A DNA stretch of 64,000 nucleotides from Blepharisma japonicum (Eukaryota; Ciliophora; Heterotrichea; Heterotrichida; Blepharismidae). Positions 1-10,087 of this stretch are shown here, in pieces (within the stretch, counting starts at the first letter, position 1; every line of letters begins with the position of its first letter). The DNA lies in assembly GCA_949751835.1 (NCBI GenBank), contig CATKHK010000062.1, positions 235,574 through 299,573 of the forward strand. Reading direction: 5' to 3'. The position numbers and the translations under genes were made by a program. The notes under the pieces were generated by a model. It worked only from the letters and a program-made list of their open reading frames with translations, made no database searches and was not told the DNA's origin.

Positions 1-1046
1 AAGTATCCCCCCTTCATTCACCCCAAGGCTTTTAAGTTGAGTGTTCATGTAATTTCAGGTATTATTTTATGTTTAGCTTAAGTGAAAGATTTTATTTTGC
101 GGGTTTTTTTGGAAAAATACATTCAACAAACTAAATGCACCATTAAGAATAATATTTCGCATTGGAATTAAGAGCAAAAATGAAACTTATTTAATCTAAA
201 TTTTTCATAAATTTTTGCTTATCGCTATAGTATCATGGCATACAGTAGATTACAACTAGTAGTGGTGATATATCAAATTTAATGTTAGAGTTGTCTATTA
301 TCCCACTAAATAATTCGAAATTTTGTTATCTTAAGTAAGAATAAACCCTATTGGAAACTGATGGTAAGCATTTTTTAAATAGTAGCTTAATTACAAATTA
401 TTGTTACATATTTTATTTAAAATATTTAGTTTAAGTTTTAGCTATACTATGCTAAAAATTATGCTTGCACTGATATTTGAGTATAAGCATTATAATATTT
501 TGCAAACCAAGTATATTATATGCTTAGAACTAGAGTTTTTCAAAATAGCTTATACTTTAATTAATCATTATACCTTAAGCCGAAAGAATTAAGGATGAAA
601 AAAATCCCAATCTCCTCTCCAATAAAAGCTTCAGATAACACGCATCATCTAAAATATTAAATCTTCTTTTGCCCATTTATAAATTGAATTATTTTATTTA
701 TTAAGAGTATGTACTGCAATTAAAATAAGAAGAGCACCAGCTATAGAATCTATATGCTCTCAAATCCCATGGTGCGTTCACAAAATAGTATCATTAAATT
801 CAAAGTATTTGATCATATAATCTGAACTAAAAGACTAGAACTCAGTAATCTTGAGTATAACAAATATGAATAATTAAAACAAATACTATTTTTCATAATA
901 TCTAATACAATTTTATTTTAATTCATAAAATTATTATTTAGCATAACGAATTAGATAAGTCTATCTTCAATTCTTTTATTGAAATTATAAGCAATTGGGT
1001 TTATTACTCAAAGAATTAATTTTTTCTAAATTTAAAAAAGATTGTT
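1..1046. other. AT-rich spacer, no gene recognised
   Basis: The sequence is AT-rich with frequent TAA and TAG in all frames. The only longer open frame (401-592, 63 codons) has a low-complexity hydrophobic translation and no recognisable family. I see no tRNA, no telomeric repeat and no obvious inverted repeat. Confidence 0.6.
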
Positions 1047-1049
1047 AGG

Positions 1050-1781
1050 TTAGAGCATTCTTAAAACCAAATTGTTAATCTTCTTTTCTCTGTTTCCCCA
1101 ATCTCCTCCTTGAATATAAGAAGTCCTCTTGTGGCTGAATCCTCCTTTAGGTGATGAAAGTTTGTATCTCCATAAGAGGCTATTGACTTCTTTAAAGTGT
1201 GGTCCGCAGGTAGCTAACTCAGTTACTACATCTTCAGCGCAAACAATTTTGAATTTTCCTAATTCTTTTTCAATCTGAGCATTGTCATAGAGAGGGATTC
1301 TGCTTTTATTAATCTTCAAGTATCCTCTCTTATAGACAAGCTTCTGTATGGTTTCCCTTGATGGGTAGCCATAGGTAACCCAAGGTTCCACAAGCTTGAG
1401 CATGTTTTTGGTAGCTTTGTTATTCTTAATCAAAACTGCACTGTGGAGTTGAATAAGTCTAAACAGCTTAAGAACTGACCTGACCTTAGGAGGACATCTG
1501 TTGATACCTTTGATTCTGATTGCAAGAATCACTTTTGGCTCAGGCTCCACCCAGTAATCTCTGCTTTCATTGGCTGTTTGTTGGTTTTCTTGGCTAAGGA
1601 CCTGAGATGCAACATAATCTTTAAGATGCTTTTCAGATCTTTCAAGAGCTTCTTGAGTTGCTGCTGCACGATATTGCTCAGCTTGAGCTTTGGCTTCAGA
1701 TTTTGCAGCATCATTAGCAGCAATTCTGCTTCTGAGCTTCTGAAGTGCTTCAGGGACCTTCTTAGCCTCTTTCTTAACCAT
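1050..1781 (-). CDS. RPL7: Large-subunit ribosomal protein uL30 (RPL7)
   Basis: Component of the cytosolic 60S ribosomal subunit. The frame encodes 243 residues, the normal eukaryotic L7 length, from ATG to TAA without interruption. It has the lysine/alanine-rich N-terminal helix (residues 1-65) followed by the L30-type core. Recognisable stretches are VILAIRIKGINRCPPKVRSV, LVEPWVTYGYPS and the C-terminal GGDWGNREKKINNLV. All four Trp codons are TGG although TGA is used for Trp elsewhere in the window. The start codon lies 17 bp from the start of a divergent RPP38-like gene, so the two must share a very short upstream region. Family assignment is secure. Confidence 0.97.
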   Translation of the reverse strand: MVKKEAKKVPEALQKLRSRIAANDAAKSEAKAQAEQYRAAATQEALERSEKHLKDYVASQVLSQENQQTANESRDYWVEPEPKVILAIRIKGINRCPPKVRSVLKLFRLIQLHSAVLIKNNKATKNMLKLVEPWVTYGYPSRETIQKLVYKRGYLKINKSRIPLYDNAQIEKELGKFKIVCAEDVVTELATCGPHFKEVNSLLWRYKLSSPKGGFSHKRTSYIQGGDWGNREKKINNLVLRML

Positions 1782-1798
1782 AAATATGGATTATTACA

Positions 1799-2311
1799 AT
1801 GGATAGATCAAAGTCATATAAACTTAAAGCAATTTTTGCTAACCCGTGGCAGGTAGCATGGCCTGAGATAGGTAAAGAGCAAACTATGCAGCTGATGAAC
1901 GCACTTTGAAAAGAATTCCAACAAAATGCGATGCCAGAAATAAGAGTGGAGGTGAAAAGGCAAAAAATTGAAAATGCGAATATGATAAATTATAGTAAAA
2001 ATCAACTGATTTTAGGAATCAACAAAATTGTGGAAAATATTGATAAGATTGATTGCGTGGTAATGATGAGGAGTGATGCAAATGAGTCTATTCTTGAGCC
2101 ATTGCTAATTTTGTGCAGGAATAAAGAAGTCAAAGTAATATCAGCCAGCTACGAGCTAGGTATAGAAAAATTAAGAGATATTACAGGTGTAAAAAGGTTA
2201 GCAGCTTTCGCTCTGCCTAAAATCCATTGCTTTAAGCTAACTAGACTTTTGATTGACCAATTTCAGCCCAAACTAACACAAAGTAACCATTTAAAACCAA
2301 AATCCAAATAA
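1799..2311 (+). CDS. RPP38-like L7Ae-family protein (RNase P/MRP subunit)
   Basis: 170 residues. The ATG at 1799 is in frame with the C-terminal L7Ae-like domain through a TGA(Trp) codon near 1907, so this start is preferred over the internal Met at 1931. The N-terminal segment FANPWQVAWPEI resembles the NP-x-x-I-x-W motif before the L7Ae domain of human RPP38. The L7Ae-type domain starts around NQLILGINKIV and ends with RLAAFALPK, where RPP38 proteins have LALAF. The family binds kink-turn RNA in RNase P and RNase MRP, which process pre-tRNA and pre-rRNA. Another L7Ae/L30e protein is possible, but the N-terminal motif favours RPP38. It is divergent from RPL7, which would suit joint control of ribosome and tRNA maturation (inference). 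Confidence 0.7.
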
Positions 2312-2411
2312 TTATAAATTGAATTACATTAATATTTAATCAATATATCTATATGAAATATCTCTTTTCTAAGAATTATTTGATTTTTATGGCTAATCAT
2401 TATAATTATTC

Positions 2412-5003
2412 ATGGAACCTCACGAAGCACAAGACGATTTAGAAAGCGCAGATAGGCGCATGCGAATTGCTGAAAAAGAAATAGAGCAACTTGGGATTAC
2501 ACAAGGAGAGTTCGATAGCCTTGAAAACGACTTCCAAACTGTCTTGCAAGACATCGCAGGAGATAAAACTTTGGAACGGTTTCGATTAGAATACGAGAAA
2601 CTCCACAAGGCTCTCAAAACTTCTCATGAAACTGAGAAAAAACTCATCAAAAGATGCAAAGAGCTTAACAGCGAAATTTCAGCCCATGCAGTTAAAGTTC
2701 AAATTGCCCTCAAATTAAGTCAAGAAGACAACAACGCAATGGACCAAGTCAAGCAGGACGTTGAAAGAACATGAAAACTTGTTGACCAAACACGAGAAAG
2801 AGAAGAAACGCTAAAATCTCGCCTGTCTGATTTACGATTTGAACTTGCTGAGTTAACTCGCAGAATTGACGCTGATGAAACAGCCCCAGTTGAGCAGCAA
2901 GCTTTGCTTGAAGATTTAAAAAAACAAAAAGATGAAGCTTTAGAGGTAAATAACTTGAGAATCCAAACTTTGAAAGATTTAAGAAATTTAAATGCAGAAT
3001 GTTTAAAGAAAAGGACAGATCTTGAAGACTGTAAGAAGAATTTTGTGGATGATATAAATGAAGTTAAACAAGGAATTGATAAAGCAAACACAGATGCAGA
3101 AACTGAAGAAAAAAGGAAAAGAGACATGGAAAAAAACCTTGAAGGGACAAAAAAAACATATGAGCAAATTCAAGATGAAGTGAAAAACAAGGAGGAACAA
3201 AAAGTGCAAATTAATAGAGAAATTGATAATTTAAGAGCAAAGATACAGGATTTGAAAGATGAAAAGCAAAACATACAAGATAAAATAAAAACCGCAGAAA
3301 ACTATAATGACAAACTAACTGAAGGGCTTAGGAACATAGAAGAAACCAACCAAAATTTGATAGGAGAGGGTCAAGCAAAAGAAACCGAAATAAAAAGAAT
3401 CCAAGAAGAACTAAATAGAAAGCAGGCTGACAACCAAAGAGCGCACAAAGAAATTATCGTGATGCAGAAGAAAATAAAAACAGTTACCCAAGAAAAAACA
3501 GAAGTTGAGTATCAAAAAGACTTTGCGAAAAATAAACTTCAAGATCTAACAAATAGGAATACAGAGACGAGAAGAGAAAATGACGTGGATAAAAAAGCTA
3601 TTGAAGCAATGATGAGAGAAATCAACAAAATGAATAAAGATTGCATTGACATGGAAGGCCTTGCAAGGCTTCAATCTGATGAAATTATTATGAAAAATAA
3701 TGAGTTCAGGAAAATCAGCAACGAAGTAAAAGCAAGTAAAAAAGAAATCGCAAAACTCAAAGCTTTGATTTACCAACTTAAAAGGGACGAAGATAAATAC
3801 TCTTTAGAAGCTTCAAATGCTTATTCAAAGTATATTCAGACCTTAGAACAAGTTAAATATAAGAATTCCATGATATCGCAGCTTCAAAGGGATAATCTAG
3901 ATGCTGAAGCTAAGCTAAAGCAGCAACAAAATTTATATGAAGCTGTAAGAAGTGATAGAAATATTTACTCAAAAACTCTTTTGGAGTCCAATGAAGAAAT
4001 TGATGAACTAAGAAGGAAATACAAAATTTTGCAACATCAGATCACAAAACTGAGGGAAGAAATTTCTTCAAAAAATAATCTCATTAGAGAGCAACGCCAA
4101 AGTCACAGTAACCTTGAAGAGGAAAACAAAACAAATGAGCAAAAACAAAAAAGGCTCGAAGAAAAGAAAAAGGAAAAAGAAGGGTATATAAGAAATTATG
4201 AAAATCAGATATCAAAGCTTAAATATTATATTGCTGAAGCTGAGCAAGAAAAGATGAAACAAAAAAAGGAGTATGAAATGGTTATTAATGATAGAGACAT
4301 TTTAGGCACTCAGCTTATCAAGCGAAATGAAGAATTAGCAAGCTTATATGAGAAAATCAAAATTCAGCAGTCAACACTAGCTAAAGGTGAGGTCCAATAT
4401 CAAGAAAGAGTGATTGAAGCAACTTTGCTTAAAAATCAAATTGCAGGGCTTAAGCGCGAATATTTAATTGCTAAAAATCAGGTTTCAAGCACATCAGAGC
4501 TGAAAAAAGAAGTATATCGTCTCCAAAAAGACTTAATGATTGTAAGGACAAAAATTAAAGCCCTTTCTGAAGAACTTCAAAATCCTATGAATGTTCATAG
4601 ATATCGTAAGCTTGAAGGAACTAATCCTGAAACATATGAGATGATAACGAAAATTCAAACTCTTCAGAGAAGGCTAATTGCAAAAACTGAAGAGGTGGCA
4701 GAAAAGGACTTTTTGATACAAGAAAAAGAAAAACTTTATATAGAACTGAAAAATATTTTAGCTCGACAGCCAAAGCCTGCAGTTGCAGAGCAACTTGGAG
4801 TTTATCAAGAAAATCTTAAAGAAAAGACAAAGCAGATGAAAAATATGATTAATGAGCTCAATAATGCTCATGCACAAGTAAACAGGCATAGGTTTGAAAT
4901 AGAGAGATTAAATAGAGATATAGCTGCGATGAAGGAGGTGTGGTTTGACCAGAGAAGAAAAGAAAAGAAACTGAAAACAATTGAAGAAGAAGCAGAAAAT
5001 TAA
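2412..5003 (+). CDS. CFAP58: Cilia- and flagella-associated protein 58 (CFAP58/CCDC147)
   Basis: 863 residues, almost entirely coiled coil, close to the roughly 870 residues of animal CFAP58. Family hallmarks: NLYEAVRSDRNIYSKTLLES around residue 510, VINDRDILGTQLIKRNEELA around residue 620, and ELQNPMNVHRYRKLEGTNPE around residue 720. The frame crosses one TGA (Trp, codon 121, position 2772) and ends at TAA. No intron is needed. CFAP58 is a conserved axonemal and mid-piece protein needed for motile cilia; its presence fits a ciliated protist. It lies 100 bp downstream of the RPP38-like gene on the same strand. Identification is confident from length and three conserved blocks. Confidence 0.93.
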
Positions 5004-5800
5004 TAATTTTAAATATGATTTTATAAACGTTAGATACATAAATTTTTTGTACATAAATTAACAATCGACATTTTTTTTCAAAAGAATAAATGAATTTTTT
5101 TCTGCCTTATAGATTACTCTCTTAGCTTTAATAGTTTATTTTCATTAATTATTCAAAAAGTTCACTGCCAAGAGAAGATTTTACACTTAAACCTTAAGGC
5201 ATATAGTTTATACCTAACGGTATGCGGATAGTTAATTCCCAACAAATTGTTTTTTGATAACAAGATGTATCTCTTTGACATTGGAAACCTTTCTAGTCTT
5301 TATTTTTTAAATATAGCTATAATTATAAAAATTTTAGTTATGGGACATCAAATAGAATGAAATTAAATATTATCAAAAAAGGCTATTGAGTCAAGAGAGG
5401 ATATTTAAACATAGTTATAATTTTTTTATTTTATTATGTATAAATAGAAGAAATTAAATTACCAAAAAGGCTATTGCGCCAAGAGAAGATAGTTTTAACC
5501 TTACGGCATGTTGTTTTAGCCTTACGGCATCAACTCAGTTAATCTTTTGATTTGAAGTATCTCTTTAGCTTAGAGCCAACCTTAATAGGCTTAATTTTTT
5601 AAATATAGTTAATTTTTTTGAAATTTTGCTTATGGGATATTAAAAATTGAAAGAAATTGATTTTCTTAAGATCAGCTCTTTTGTGGAGTAAAAGCCTACA
5701 CAATAAAATCGAAATATTCGCTTAAGATTCTGTTCTTTTAGTGCCATGATTACATATTATTAAAGACGATGCTGAGTTTAGCAATATAAAATTAACATAT
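5004..5800. repeat. Spacer with about 2.5 copies of a degenerate direct repeat
   Basis: The repeated elements are: a block around GCCAAGAGAAGAT (5167 and 5478, variant near 5391); AACCTTA(A/C)GGCAT near 5194, 5499 and 5519; GTATCTCTTT near 5268 and 5558; TTTTTTAAATATAG near 5302 and 5595; TTATGGGA(C/T)AT near 5338 and 5630. AAAAAGGCTATTG occurs at 5377 and 5465. The outer copies are about 290-310 bp apart; the middle copy (5381-5467) is shortened. There is no credible coding frame and no terminal inverted repeats. The origin is unknown. Confidence 0.6.
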
Positions 5801-7663
5801 TTATTCAATTTGAGTCTTACTTGGATTTCTAGGTGGCTTCCTATATATAACTGCCGAGCCTCCTTGGCCTTTTCTATGAATTTTTCCAAATTTATTGCAA
5901 AGCAATGCATTATATGGTCTTTCTCGTTCAAAGAAATTTTTATAATTTATAGATATTTCTGAAGGAAAAATTCTCTCGAAGCCCCCTCTTCTTTTATACT
6001 CATAATTTGTTTCCTTTATAATCCCTTTTTCTTCGCGGCTATCAATATCTTTTAAGCTTTCGCTTGAATATGGCTTATTATCAAAATTCCAGCCTGCTTT
6101 TTTATTCTTTTTCTTATTTGACAATGTCATAAATTGTTCCATATAAGCAGCATAGTTTAAAGCTTTATTTTCGTTCGCCTTATCCCCGCCATTTCTTTGA
6201 TCTGTTGGAACTACTCCAGCTAAAGTAAATAAATCAGCAATTAATTCACCTTTGATTTTTTGATCTATAGGTGCATCACAGTTAAGTGAAGGTGATAAAT
6301 TTACTTCTAAAAGTCAAGGATTTAAATTGTCATCAATTAATATGTCAAATCCTAGAAGCTCTATACAGTTATTTCTGTATGGAAGATGCATTTCGCAGGC
6401 TGAAAATACAATTCCTTCTATTGAAAGAATTGTTTTGATAGCAATATCTTTTATTTTATCCCAAATTTTGGTATCATCAATACCTTCTTGTTTAAAAAGT
6501 TTTCTCAAGGCTGTGTGGCTTCATTTGCTACCTTTTCCATCTTCTAAAGCATTAGTATTTTCTACAAAATTCGTAGAAAATTTGTTGACTGAATAGTTTG
6601 TCAAATACATAAATCTGCTTCCTTTGCCAGTTCCTTGGTATTTTTGTGTAGCAAAACGGACTAATCCATCTTTGTATATATAAATTCTTAAAGGATTGAA
6701 GCATGTAATGGCAATATAAACCCTCAAGTCAAACTTCAACCCTTGTATTAATAAAGGGTTATCAATATATTGTGATATCACATGCCCTGATTTTGGAATT
6801 TCACTGAATTTTGAGGCTAAAAATATTCCTTTTCCTTGGCTACTAGCACTTGGCTTTACAATCCAAACTGTATCTTCATTTGCCATTTCAAATTCAAGCT
6901 GTCCTGCATCTTGAGGTACAATAAATGTTTTTGGTACAAAATCATAAGCTTTTGTCCCATAAAGGACTTGCATTTTTGCTAAATTTTTATACATCAAGTC
7001 TTTTCTGGTAATTTCATAACTTCTTGGGAAGTGATTTACTTTTTGATATTTTGATAGTGCTTGATAAACATTCATTTTAATCGGCCCTCCATGCCACATA
7101 ATAGTTCAATTATTTTTATTCGGTGGAGCTTCTACAAATCCATTATCTTCCAGTGTATACCTAATTAGTTTGACATCTGAATGCATCATCCTGAAAAAAT
7201 AATTAGTTTCGTGATTTAATTTTGGCTGGATATTCATAGGATCAATATAAGGCCTAAACACCAAAAATCTTTTTCCTTTAATCCAAGTACCCACACCAGT
7301 TTCATTTTTGATATCATTTTCATCCCTTTTAGTAAAATGCCTCATTCACAGTATAGGAGCTCCAGTTTTTCCAGTAGTGACTGTTTTTTTGAATTCTTCG
7401 TCTTCAACTTTATAAAATTCATTGATATTTTGGATGACGGAGTCAGGAAGATCTTCTTCCTCTTCATCAAGCTTCACATCAATTGATTTTTCAGTTTTTA
7501 CTTGCACCTGGGATTTTTGTGGAGGTAATGAATGAGACTGGCGACTTCGAATGTTGTTTGGGGAAGGTTTAGAGTTTCGAATACGAAATCGAGCTTGAGT
7601 AGATGAGACTGGAGTTGTCTTTGGATTTAAAATACTTATGATGTTGTCTAACTCTGGGTCCAT
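5801..7663 (-). CDS. Tubulin-tyrosine-ligase-like protein (TTLL4/5-type glutamylase)
   Basis: 620 residues. Enzymes of this family add glutamate (or glycine) side chains to tubulin tails on axonemes and cortical microtubules. The frame crosses four TGA(Trp) codons (positions 7348, 7108, 6523 and 6316, upper ends) and ends in TAA. The ATP-grasp/TTL domain covers about residues 185-480. Visible motifs are WIVKPSASSQGKGIF (nucleotide binding, about 270), KFDLRVYIAI, TNYSVNK, LLGFDILIDDNLNPWLLEVN (metal binding and catalysis) and SPSLNCDAPIDQKIKG. One Trp of the NPWLLEVN motif is itself TGA, so a standard-code reading would cut the enzyme at its catalytic end. The N-terminal 110 and C-terminal 130 residues are low complexity and basic. 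The TTLL family is certain; the exact subfamily is inferred from the LGFD...SPSL region. Confidence 0.92.
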
Positions 7664-7771
7664 TTATTATGATTGTTAAAAAAGTTATAGAAGGCTTTAA
7701 AAAATTTATAAGTTAGTGATTGGAGTTGTGGACAGATTTAGCGTAGAAAGCGTATATGTGAGAAAAAAGTA

Positions 7772-8200
7772 TTAAATTTTTAATTTTTGGAATAATTTTT
7801 GAAGTTCTTCTGTAACAGGACTTGTATCAATATTTTGAGGTTTTGCTTCTTGAATCTCTTCTTGGAATTCTTTTAATGCAAAAGAATACCCATCAGGTGA
7901 TTTTAAATATACAACTTTTCCACTTTCAGAGTTTACAGGCTCGCCATCCTTTATTGCCCCGTATTTAATTACATTAGCAAGTGTTTCATCAAAATTTCGT
8001 TTTTCAAATAAAAGTACTGGATTAAACCCAGAGTTGCAATAAGCTATTGAATCTGTGTGTCTAAGCATGATCATATTCCCTTTCTCATCGTGAAATTCTG
8101 CAAATGCTTCAGAAAGATGCTGACATTTCAGTCCAAGGGCATCTGTATAAAATCCAGTACTTCTCATTATGTTAGTTGTAAAGATAATCACTCCTTTCAT
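7772..8200 (-). CDS. Glyoxalase/VOC-superfamily protein
   Basis: 142 residues in a single frame from ATG to TAA. Start MKGVIIFTTNIMRSTGFYTD, then ALGLKCQH and a C-terminal VVYLKSPDGYSFALKEF, is the one-module beta-alpha-beta-beta-beta pattern of the vicinal-oxygen-chelate fold, with the usual F-Y-x-x-x-L-G-L and D-P-D-G-like (SPDGY) signatures. Family members include glyoxalase I-like and dioxygenase-like enzymes that bind a metal. Only some metal-ligand positions (for instance the E in AFAEFHD and the final E of LKEF) are plausible here, so substrate and activity cannot be given. It precedes the TTLL gene on the same strand with a 108-bp gap. Confidence 0.8.
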   Translation of the reverse strand: MKGVIIFTTNIMRSTGFYTDALGLKCQHLSEAFAEFHDEKGNMIMLRHTDSIAYCNSGFNPVLLFEKRNFDETLANVIKYGAIKDGEPVNSESGKVVYLKSPDGYSFALKEFQEEIQEAKPQNIDTSPVTEELQKLFQKLKI

Positions 8201-8728
8201 TTATTATAGTTTATAATTTTAACTGAGAAGTTATAATAAAGATGACTAGCATAAATGCTTTTAGCCAAAGTCATAAATTATAGTCTTAACTCAATCAAGA
8301 TTTTTAGTACAAAAAAATTAAAAAAATATTTTTGCTTAAAAATATTGCTTTTCCCAAAAAATTAACAATTTTATTTCCTAGAAAGATAAATTCAATTTAA
8401 AATGATAGTTATATAATTTTCATTTAAATTAATTATGATATGTAAATGGAAATTTGTTGTTAAAATGCGCCATCTTCTTATTCATATTTTGTAATTTTCT
8501 ATATTTTTACGCTTTCCCAAATCATTCTATGATGCACTTTTCTATCCATTTCGTATTTCATCCTATCAGACTTAAGTTTTCCCAATTTCCTATTCCCAAA
8601 AAGGTTTTAGCCATTAAACTTCCATTTAATTCTTATTTTATTGTTTATTTTCTATTAATTAATGACTAATAATGGTCACAAGATTTCTCCATTAAAAACT
8701 ATTTCATCTAAAATTTTTATTGTATTGA
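8201..8728. other. AT-rich spacer
   Basis: An open frame at 8454-8669 gives a Phe/Ile-rich translation with no family resemblance and no ATG start. I regard it as chance. No RNA gene or repeat was seen. Confidence 0.55.
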
Positions 8729-9139
8729 TTATCTTACCACTGGCTTCTTATCCAAAGGGCACAAACACTTACTCTTGAGTCATTTATCAATACAAGTCTT
8801 ATGAAAAATATGCTTGCAAGGCAGTTCCCTAACAATTTCATCTTGCTCAAGTTCATGCAAACAAATTGCACACTCTTTCTTCGTCCTTCGCAATTGCAGG
8901 GAACCTGGAGTTGACTTTTCAAGTTGGTACAAAAACCCTGGCCATTTCAATTCTTCGAGAGAATTTAATTGTTCTGACGTGATCCCATGAATTGCTTCTC
9001 GTCTTTGGTCTTGCTGGAGAATTTGCACATAAATATTGACTGCATCTTCTATGTTTACATTTCTATTCTCTCCGTATATAAACAGCTGGCCGGTGCTCAA
9101 TGAGATCATTGCATCTGTTATAGTTCCTCTATTAAACAT
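8729..9139 (-). CDS. RING-H2 finger protein
   Basis: 136 residues. The frame passes a TGA(Trp) at 8780-8782 inside the RING and ends at TAA 8729-8731. The C-terminal RING-H2 reads CAICL, then PCKHIFHKTCIDKWLKSKCL and CPLDKKPVVR. The Trp of the C-x-D-K-W motif is the TGA codon. In the position of the eighth zinc ligand there is Asp (CPLD) rather than Cys; Asp at this place is known from RBX1. The N-terminal 85 residues are unrecognised and hydrophilic, with no membrane segment. Likely an E3 ubiquitin ligase; the substrate is unknown. Confidence 0.82.
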
Positions 9140-9306
9140 TTTTACTATAAATTCTTAATTTTGATTAATTAAATATGATTTCAGCCAATCCCAGCAGATC
9201 AAGTAAATCTTAGAGGATAGAGTGCAGCACATTAAAATCTAATTTATTATAAAATAGTTGGTAAACTTAATTGATATTTTTTTATATTGATGCATTATGC
9301 ACAAAA

Positions 9307-9990
9307 TTACGTGAAATCAACACTATACGAGCGGTCGGGACGGTTTCCAGCATGATTCATGTCTCCTTGAAATGACATGCTCCTTTCCAGCTTTGTTTCA
9401 TTTTGTTCTTTAATTTTAAGTCTAGCAAAAGCTTCAAGCTTTTTTACAGATCTGACTTCAGTTATGCAATTTTTACAAATAATTTGTTTGGATTTATAGC
9501 CCATTATTTCGAGATTGGCTTTATAGTGAGTGCATTTTTTACATAAAATATTTCCGCAAAATCTACAATAATTCGATCTTCTATCGTTTTGTATCTTTTG
9601 AGAACAAATTTGGCACTTTTCTAATATTTTCACGTTAGGTCTTTTTGAAACTCTTAACGCGTAAACTCACTCTGCCATATCGCACAGCTTCTGAGCCCTT
9701 ATTCTCCAAAATGTGATAGCACTATCCCTAATAATTATAATAATAAATTCTCTTAGCTGAGGATCCTGAACTGATACAAAAGTATGCTGGCTCATATTAA
9801 TTGATGAATCAATTTTTTCATTGGTGTAGCATTGGAGAATTCCTTGGCTTAATTTTAATTTAATTGGTTGCCAAAATCAGCAAGGACTTGTATGACCTTG
9901 TTTCATAGTGTATCTATAAAATTGACCATGAAAATCCTTTGCTTTGATTTCATCAGTTAATTGAATTTCTTTTGAATAATTGATTCCCAT
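9307..9990 (-). CDS. PH domain plus FYVE-like zinc finger protein
   Basis: 227 residues from ATG 9990 to TAA 9307, crossing two TGA(Trp) codons. Residues about 15-120 look like a PH domain: strands around FHGQFYRYTMKQ and PIKLKLSQGILQCY, and a final helix DMAEWVYALRVSK in which the invariant Trp of PH domains is TGA. Residues 122-180 form a C-rich finger with paired cysteines CQICSQKI, YCRFCGNILCKKC and ICKNC. It resembles FYVE, but the basic R/K-H-H-C-R motif is reduced to SNYCR, so phosphoinositide binding by the finger is uncertain. The C-terminal tail is Ser-rich. Likely a membrane-associated adaptor. A translation starting at the Met at 9633 would miss the PH domain. Confidence 0.75.
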
Positions 9991-10087
9991 ATTTAATTAT
10001 AATTTCAACTATTTTTAGTTTTGCTGTTTTATCAGATTCTATAGATAATCTCTAAAAATGATTTAGTGTTATAATTCAGAGACTAAA

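Noticed and set aside
401-592. 63-codon open frame on the plus strand
   Set aside because: Low-complexity, Ile/Leu/Tyr-rich translation in AT-rich spacer, no family resemblance.
8454-8669. 71-codon open frame with a hydrophobic translation
   Set aside because: No ATG start, Phe/Ile-rich as expected for AT-rich noise, no homologue recognised.
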